Part shown: one piece after another, positions 5,754 to 10,445 of the stretch
Position numbering within the stretch: position 1 is the first letter of the stretch
Layout of the letters: the number at the start of each line of letters is the position of its first letter
Source: Bacillota bacterium
Lineage (GTDB): Bacteria > Bacillota > Clostridia > Lachnospirales > Lachnospiraceae
DNA length: 10,445 nt
NCBI GenBank assembly: GCA_023418475.1
Contig: JAEZZO010000011.1
Span: 1 to 10,445, forward strand
Reading direction: 5' to 3'
Program-made: the position numbers and the translations under genes
Notes under the pieces: model-generated
What the model was told of the DNA's origin: nothing
Databases searched by the model: none
Seen by the model: the letters and a program-made list of their open reading frames with translations, nothing else

Positions 5754-7241
5754 CTAATTATCATGAATAACTGATTTGACAGCTTCCTTCCAGCCCAGAT
5801 ACAGCTCTTCTCTTCTGCCTGCCTGCATAAGAGGTTCATATTTGCTTCTCTTGATACTTTCAAAGATAGAATCCTTTGCATAAAATCCTAAAGAGATACC
5901 TGCAAGGTAACCTGCACCAATACCGGAAAGCTCTTCCATATTCGGTACCTGTACCGGAATCGCAAGCATATCACTCTGGAACTGCATTAAATAGCCGTTC
6001 TTTGTCGGACCGCCATCCACTCTTAACTCTTCAATCGCAACCTTCGCCTCTTCACTCATTACCTTAACAATATCGGTAATCTGATATGCAATGCACTCCA
6101 GTGCGGCCTTTACAATCTCCGCTTTGCCGGTTGTCCGGCTCATACCACAAAGTGAAGCCTTTGCATTGCTGTCCCAATAAGGAGCACCGAGCCCGGAAAA
6201 TGCAGGAACCAGATACGTGGTATCTTCCTGATTTGCACTTTTTGCCAGTGTTTCGCTCTCCTTTGCCGAATGGATTAAGCCGACATCCTCTGAGAGCCAT
6301 TTTAATACAGCTCCAGAATAATTAATATTTCCCTCTAATACATAGTTAACCTGACCATTCATTCCCCAAGCCAGAGAGGTTACAACACCTTTTTTACTAA
6401 GAACCGGCTTTGTTCCTATATTCATCATGATAGAGGAGCCTGTACCGTAAGTTGCTTTAATCATTCCTTCCTTATGGCAGCCCTGTCCGAAAAGAGCTCC
6501 ATGAGAATCTCCAAGAACCGCACTAATCGGAATTTTTTTATCAAGGAAGCCTTCAAAATCTGTTTCGCCGAATACTTCATCTGAAAAGCTTACCTTGGCT
6601 AACATTTGTGTGTTAATTCCAAACAATTCGCAGACCTCACTGTCCCATTCTAGGGTTGTGATATTAAACAACTGGGTTCTGGATGCATTGGAATAGTCTG
6701 TTCGAAAGGATTTTCCACCGGTTAAGCGGTAGACCAGAAAGCTATCCACCGTTCCGGCACATAATTCTTTGTTTTTCTGCTTTTCCTGCATTCCTTCCAC
6801 ATTCTGCAGCACCCAACTAATCTTGGCAGCTGAGAAATAAGGGGATAAATGCAGACCGGTATGTTCTCTAACCAGTTCACTCTTGCCGGCTGTTGCAATT
6901 TTGTTACAGATCTCAGCACCTCTGGCACACTGCCAAACGATAGCATGATAGACCGGCTTACCGGTAGTCTTATCCCACACTAACGCTGTTTCACGCTGAT
7001 TGCTGATTCCAATTCCAATAATATCATTTTTATCAATATCAGCCTGCTTTACAACCATCTTCACTACTTCTATGGTATTCTGATAAATCTGTTCCGGGTT
7101 ATGCTCTACCCAGCCTTTCTCCGATATCAGCTGGTCATGCTCCAGATCACTTCTTGCAATTATAAGTCCTGCTTTATCAAAAAGCAATGCTTTTGTTCCG
7201 GAGGTGCTTTGATCAATTGCTAAAATATATTTACTTGACAT
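5754..7241 (-). CDS. FGGY-family carbohydrate kinase, glycerol kinase-like
   Basis: A 495-residue cytoplasmic kinase with both FGGY domains (about 4-255 and 258-460). The phosphate loop is D10-QSTSGTK. Polyol-binding residues as in glycerol kinase are visible: R83-E84 in NQRETALVW, Y135 in SPYFSAAK and catalytic base D245 in GDSHGALFG. GTGSS (266-270) and DGGPTKNG (409-416) shape the nucleotide site. An annotation pipeline would probably call it GlpK. However, the GlpK residues after the catalytic Asp (QQ) are SH here, and the GTGCF motif reads GTGSS, removing the aromatic that contacts glycerol. The gene ends an operon with a split transketolase and a sugar isomerase, with no glycerol facilitator or GlpD. 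A ketose such as apulose, xylulose or a tetrulose is therefore a better guess than glycerol. The ATG overlaps the transketolase stop by 11 bases, with GGAG ten bases upstream. Confidence 0.88.
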   Translation of the reverse strand: MSSKYILAIDQSTSGTKALLFDKAGLIIARSDLEHDQLISEKGWVEHNPEQIYQNTIEVVKMVVKQADIDKNDIIGIGISNQRETALVWDKTTGKPVYHAIVWQCARGAEICNKIATAGKSELVREHTGLHLSPYFSAAKISWVLQNVEGMQEKQKNKELCAGTVDSFLVYRLTGGKSFRTDYSNASRTQLFNITTLEWDSEVCELFGINTQMLAKVSFSDEVFGETDFEGFLDKKIPISAVLGDSHGALFGQGCHKEGMIKATYGTGSSIMMNIGTKPVLSKKGVVTSLAWGMNGQVNYVLEGNINYSGAVLKWLSEDVGLIHSAKESETLAKSANQEDTTYLVPAFSGLGAPYWDSNAKASLCGMSRTTGKAEIVKAALECIAYQITDIVKVMSEEAKVAIEELRVDGGPTKNGYLMQFQSDMLAIPVQVPNMEELSGIGAGYLAGISLGFYAKDSIFESIKRSKYEPLMQAGRREELYLGWKEAVKSVIHDN

Positions 7242-8172
7242 CGTTCATCAACTCCATTGCAGTTTTACAGATACCGCTTTCGTTTAGTTCATAATAATCA
7301 AATACTTCCTTCGAGTTACCTGTCACCACCGGCTGGTCAGGCAGGGACAGATTAATTACCTTCTTCGGTGTGGAGGCTGCAACAATCTGGCTTACCATAG
7401 CTCCAAGCCCTCCGATATAAGTATGCTCTTCCACGGTAATGATCGCTTTTGTTTCCCTGGCTGCTCTTAGCACCGCCTCTTTATCAATTGGCTTAACGCA
7501 GTACATATCTAGTACTCTGGCTGTAATCCCCTGCGCTTTTAATTTCTCTGCCGCATCCTTTGCCGGCTTTACCATCTCTCCGCAGGCAATAATCGTCAGA
7601 TCGCTGCCTTCGGCCACTACAGCTGCCTTATCCATTTCAAAAGGTACCTTGTCCTCTTCGTATACATCTTCTACCGGATTACGTCCTACTCGGATATAAG
7701 CAGGCTTTTGATCCTCTAAAAGGCTTTCAAACAAATACCTGGTCTGTAATCTGTCACTTGGAATATAGACTCTCATGTTCGGAATGGAGCCCATTGTTGC
7801 GATATCATTTGCAGAATGATGGGTCATACCAAGAGCTCCATAGCTGACACCACCACTTATTCCAATTAATTTCACATTTGTATTGGAATATGCCACATCA
7901 ACCTTAGCCTGCTCCATACTTCTCGTAGAGAGAAAGCATGCCGGAGATGCCACGTAGGATTTTTTACCGCAGCTTGCAAGTCCTGCCGCAATAGAGATAA
8001 TATTCTGTTCTGCAATACCGGTCTCTACAAACTGTTCCGGATAAGCGTCTGCAAAACTTGCCAATGAGGCAGAGCCTCTTGAATCACTGCATAAAACAGT
8101 AACGCTCTTATCCTTTGCCGCATGCTCCATTAAAACATCACATATTACCTGCCTGTTTGAAATCTTATTCAT
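7231..8172 (-). CDS. Transketolase, C-terminal half (split enzyme)
   Basis: A 313-residue subunit with the pyrimidine-binding domain of transketolase (about 5-165) and the C-terminal transketolase domain (about 185-305). The catalytic glutamate that activates thiamine diphosphate is E55 in TGIAEQN. GMTHHS (115-120) and the substrate-phosphate region RVGR (161-164) are also recognisable. The frame is open to 8301, but AAAGGAGG (8190-8183) lies ten bases ahead of the ATG at 8172, and the extra 43 residues overlap the upstream gene and are unlike the family. Its start overlaps the stop of the N-terminal half by eight bases (ATGAATAA), and its stop overlaps the kinase start. The two halves should be made in equal amounts and form one active enzyme. 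Sequence alone does not tell a general transketolase from a specialised one such as AptB; the operon argues for a dedicated pathway. Confidence 0.93.
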   Translation of the reverse strand: MNKISNRQVICDVLMEHAAKDKSVTVLCSDSRGSASLASFADAYPEQFVETGIAEQNIISIAAGLASCGKKSYVASPACFLSTRSMEQAKVDVAYSNTNVKLIGISGGVSYGALGMTHHSANDIATMGSIPNMRVYIPSDRLQTRYLFESLLEDQKPAYIRVGRNPVEDVYEEDKVPFEMDKAAVVAEGSDLTIIACGEMVKPAKDAAEKLKAQGITARVLDMYCVKPIDKEAVLRAARETKAIITVEEHTYIGGLGAMVSQIVAASTPKKVINLSLPDQPVVTGNSKEVFDYYELNESGICKTAMELMNDVK

Positions 8173-8989
8173 TTGCTGCCAGCCTCCTTTGTTCCAGTTC
8201 TGCGATTGCCTTCTCGTATTCCTCCCTGCTCGGTATCCTATGATGCCAGGGAGCAGAATTCTCAATAAAGGAAACTCCGTAACCCTTAATGGTGTCAGCA
8301 ATAATTACAGTTGGCATACCCTTGGTGGCCTTTGCTCTTGAAAATGCCTCATCTAAAGCATCAATATCATTACCGGTAGCATGGATCACATTCCAGCCAA
8401 AGCTGCTCCATCTTTCATCCTGACTATCCTGGGACATAACTTCTTCGGTGGAACCGGAGATCTGCAGACGGTTTCTGTCTACGACCGCTGTCAGATTATC
8501 CAGTTTATAATGCCCTGCTGCCATAGCGCCTTCCCATACGGAGCCCTCCGCAAGCTCACCGTCTCCCATTACGGTATAGACTCTGTAAGGAGCATGGTCC
8601 ATTTTACCGGCAAGTGCCATTCCGACCGCTACGGATAAACCATGTCCCAGCGAGCCTGAATTCATCTCTATTCCATTAACCTTGTTATTCGGATGTCCAA
8701 TATATTTTGATTGAAACTGTGAATAGGTTTCCAGGTCTGACTTGGGGAAAAAGCCTTTCTTCGCAAGTACACTATAAAGTGCTTCCACTGAGTGACCTTT
8801 ACTTAAGATAAATCTGTCCCTATTCGGATCGTCCTGTGTCTGTGGAGTAATATTCATATGCTTATAATACAGTGTAACCAGAATATCCAGAACACTGAAA
8901 TCGCCTCCGATATGACCAGTTTTTGCCTGATAGATCATATCGATGATGTCTCTTCGAAGTTCAAATGATAATGCTTTTAAGTTTTCCAT
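8165..8989 (-). CDS. Transketolase, N-terminal half (split enzyme, thiamine-diphosphate-binding)
   Basis: A 274-residue subunit holding the diphosphate-binding domain. The thiamine diphosphate/Mg2+ motif starts at GDGE (142-145) and ends near N173 in VVDRNRL. Active-site histidines are visible at H26 (TGHIGG), H66 (SKGH), H116 (GSLGHG) and H249/H250 (APWHH). GHIGGDFS in place of the GHPG of full-length transketolases is common in the split group. The frame is open to 9031, but the ATG at 8989 is preceded by GAGGAG (9001-8996) at six bases and gives the usual family length; the extra 14 residues have no support. It precedes the C-terminal half with an eight-base overlap. With the kinase and isomerase genes it forms one catabolic unit. 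Split transketolases are used in several special routes, for example apulose-4-phosphate transketolase and the sulfosugar transketolase; the substrate here is unknown. Confidence 0.93.
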   Translation of the reverse strand: MENLKALSFELRRDIIDMIYQAKTGHIGGDFSVLDILVTLYYKHMNITPQTQDDPNRDRFILSKGHSVEALYSVLAKKGFFPKSDLETYSQFQSKYIGHPNNKVNGIEMNSGSLGHGLSVAVGMALAGKMDHAPYRVYTVMGDGELAEGSVWEGAMAAGHYKLDNLTAVVDRNRLQISGSTEEVMSQDSQDERWSSFGWNVIHATGNDIDALDEAFSRAKATKGMPTVIIADTIKGYGVSFIENSAPWHHRIPSREEYEKAIAELEQRRLAANE

Positions 8990-9143
8990 CGTAATCTCCT
9001 CGTATTTCTGTGTGTTATGACCACCCGACAAAGGTCAGCCTTCTGTGCCAGGATAAATAGGAATACCTATCCTGTTCAATCTCTGTTTTCTTCTTTGACT
9101 TTTGCCGGGATAATATTGTTGCACAACTGCACAATCAGTTTTA
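8990..9143 (-). other. 154-bp intercistronic spacer with a hairpin
   Basis: This gap separates the isomerase gene from the transketolase genes, which are otherwise tightly packed. CAGGAT (9074-9069 on the minus strand) pairs with ATCCTG (9054-9049), with an inner AGG/CCT and a four-base bulge. No T-run follows, so it is not an ordinary terminator; it may affect mRNA stability or differential expression. TGCACAA occurs twice (9120-9126 and 9128-9134), just past the isomerase stop. No convincing internal promoter is visible. Confidence 0.45.
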
Positions 9144-10445
9144 TTATTCGCCTCTGATATATGCCTTAACCTCTTCTTCTACCGGATCATATAAGTCAGG
9201 AGTAACCTTTATATATTTGCAGGCCTCGTATAGAATCGGAACCACATTTGCATGAATACCAACACAGTGATGAATATAAGGACCACAAACCAGCTTCTCT
9301 TCCAGTCTTTTAAGGTTAGCAACCTCTACCCAGAGATACGTACCCTTGGTGTAAGGACCTTCAATTGCCTTGGCATTTCCCAACAGCATGGAGTATTCAC
9401 CGTTATCACCATCGAATCTTACCAGCGAGACATCCCCGTGCTTTGCCTCTGCTTCTACTGCACCCGGATGTTCAAAGGCTAAAGGATACCCTAGTGTAGG
9501 CTTGCATCTTGCTACAGAAAGCGGCCAGGGTCCGCAGTGCTGCAGCAGCTCGCCGTTCTCGTTATCCGGATGACGCACGGTCCAGTCTGCAAAGAAGGAT
9601 CTCGTTACACCCATTCCTGCTGCTTCTACAAGCAGGGAAGTGATTGCTCCATGGATATCCGTTTCACAGACAACCGGAATTCCCAAATCATTCATCAGGG
9701 AGTTTGCCGCACAAGGCATAATGCCAATTTCGGACTGGAGTGCATTCCAGCACTGTATTGCAATCGCATTACAATCATATTTCTTAGCCAGTCCATGCAT
9801 GGCTACCTTTAAGGCCGCTACATTCTCCAGCTCGTTTTCTTTGATACACACATTCATATTCTCTTTAATAAATTCAACTACCTTTGCTACTTCTGTTTTC
9901 TCTTCCTTCGCTTTCTTTAAAGCCTGCGTAAGCTCCGGCATTGGGATTGGCGCAAGCTGGATATTGAATTTCTCCAGCAGTTCTCCTTCGTTGCACATCG
10001 TAGTAAGGAAGTCAAACGGTCTGGTAGAAATTTGCAGAATACGGATGCTTCGGAAGGTCTTTACTACATTACAAACTGCCAGAAAGTTATTGATACCTCT
10101 CTCAAACTCAGGATCGGTTAATCTGCAATTTGTAACATAGGTGAAAGGCACCTGATATCTTCGTAAAACCTTACCGGTAGCAAACAGTCCGCATTGACTA
10201 TCTCTTAAGCGAATTCCATTTTCATCGGGACGCTCATCCCTGGGTCCCCATAATAATACAGGAATATTTAATTCCTTCGCAAGTCTTGCACAGATATACT
10301 CAGTCCCGAAATTACAGTGTGGAATAAATAATCCGTCCACCTTCTCCGCTTTAAATTTCTCTGCAATCTTTTTCATATCCTCATCATTATACAGAAGACC
10401 TTCTTCATTGATATCCGAGATATCAACAAAATCAACCCCTAATTC
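9144..10445 (-). CDS. L-fucose/L-arabinose isomerase-family protein (5' end outside window)
   Basis: The frame stays open to the window edge, so the first residues are missing; 433 residues are visible. The ATG at 10376 is internal, since 23 sense codons precede it. The protein follows the FucI/AraA ketol-isomerase layout: two Rossmann-like domains, the second rich in conserved acidic and histidine residues. Numbering from the ATG at 10376, candidate Mn2+ ligands and catalytic residues are E238 in VVCETDIHGA and D264 in FFADW, matching the Glu and Asp pair of L-fucose isomerase. H280 (LQHCGPWP) and H369/H370/H375 (YIHHCVGIH) are further candidates for the third ligand. It would interconvert an aldose and its ketose. 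At about 450-500 residues expected in full it is shorter than E. coli FucI (about 590). It is the first visible gene of the operon with the split transketolase and FGGY kinase, so the aldose is probably a four- or five-carbon sugar. The exact substrate cannot be read from the sequence. Confidence 0.82.
   Translation of the reverse strand, partial: ELGVDFVDISDINEEGLLYNDEDMKKIAEKFKAEKVDGLFIPHCNFGTEYICARLAKELNIPVLLWGPRDERPDENGIRLRDSQCGLFATGKVLRRYQVPFTYVTNCRLTDPEFERGINNFLAVCNVVKTFRSIRILQISTRPFDFLTTMCNEGELLEKFNIQLAPIPMPELTQALKKAKEEKTEVAKVVEFIKENMNVCIKENELENVAALKVAMHGLAKKYDCNAIAIQCWNALQSEIGIMPCAANSLMNDLGIPVVCETDIHGAITSLLVEAAGMGVTRSFFADWTVRHPDNENGELLQHCGPWPLSVARCKPTLGYPLAFEHPGAVEAEAKHGDVSLVRFDGDNGEYSMLLGNAKAIEGPYTKGTYLWVEVANLKRLEEKLVCGPYIHHCVGIHANVVPILYEACKYIKVTPDLYDPVEEEVKAYIRGE

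Noticed and set aside
8173..8301. N-terminal extension of the C-terminal transketolase half
   Set aside because: It lies within the N-terminal-half gene, is unlike the family, and a perfect AAAGGAGG precedes the ATG at 8172.
8990..9031. 14-residue N-terminal extension of the N-terminal transketolase half
   Set aside because: GAGGAG six bases before the ATG at 8989 marks the start, and the extension has no ribosome binding site or family match.
9060..9090. TTGAAC-17-TTATCC on the minus strand as an internal promoter for the transketolase genes
   Set aside because: The -10 box matches poorly and overlaps a hairpin; evidence is too weak.
9640..10140. 166-residue open frame on the plus strand opposite the isomerase gene
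   Set aside because: It is a low-complexity Ser/Phe-rich shadow of a well-conserved minus-strand gene, with no ribosome binding site. The same holds for plus-strand frames at 326-592, 3185-3568, 3543-3974 and 7439-7699.
5754..10445. Catabolite-repression (cre) site in the sugar operon
   Set aside because: I found no good match to the CcpA consensus in the visible non-coding parts; the operon promoter lies outside the window.

Overview
The window reads as chromosomal DNA of a low-GC anaerobic Firmicute, most likely a Lachnospiraceae/Clostridium cluster XIV relative. The signs are the AT-rich intergenic DNA, strong AGGAGG-type ribosome binding sites, consensus sigma-A promoters, an OGG of the clostridial type, an ECF vitamin transporter S-component, a stand-alone HD-GYP protein and a split transketolase. 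The species call is inference. I see no mobile element, CRISPR array, rRNA or tRNA, and no broken gene with an obvious frameshift.

Left part (1-3217): on the minus strand lie a small charged protein of unknown function (116-451, with its own terminator) and an 8-oxoguanine DNA glycosylase (574-1401). A gene-free stretch of about 460 bp with several inverted repeats follows. On the plus strand come a SSAT-like GNAT acetyltransferase (1861-2364) and an ECF-transporter S-component, probably the niacin transporter NiaX (2550-3110). The latter has a perfect TTGACA-17-TATAAT promoter whose -10 box sits between the arms of a perfect 11-bp inverted repeat, a clear repressor-operator layout. A 24-bp perfect hairpin ends this unit and also the convergent HD-GYP gene.

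Middle part (3289-5686): an HD-GYP cyclic-di-GMP phosphodiesterase (minus) is divergent from a translationally coupled pair of small membrane proteins, DUF2752 then DUF4234 (plus). A branched bidirectional terminator with seven Ts on each strand separates this pair from the next operon.

Right part (5754-10445, all minus): a sugar-catabolic operon, transcribed right to left. It encodes a fucose/arabinose-isomerase-like protein (5' end outside the window), the N-terminal and C-terminal halves of a split transketolase, and a glycerol-kinase-like FGGY kinase. The last three genes overlap by 8 and 11 nt. The logic would be aldose to ketose (isomerase), ketose to ketose phosphate (FGGY kinase), then transfer of a two-carbon unit to a central-metabolism acceptor (split transketolase). 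This matches the architecture of known D-apiose catabolism (apulose kinase plus AptA/AptB transketolase) but with a different isomerase family, so the substrate is open. This cluster is the best candidate in the window for an under-described system.

Start sites were revised from the longest open frames for the DUF2752 gene (4681) and both transketolase genes (8989 and 8172), on ribosome-binding-site spacing and family length.
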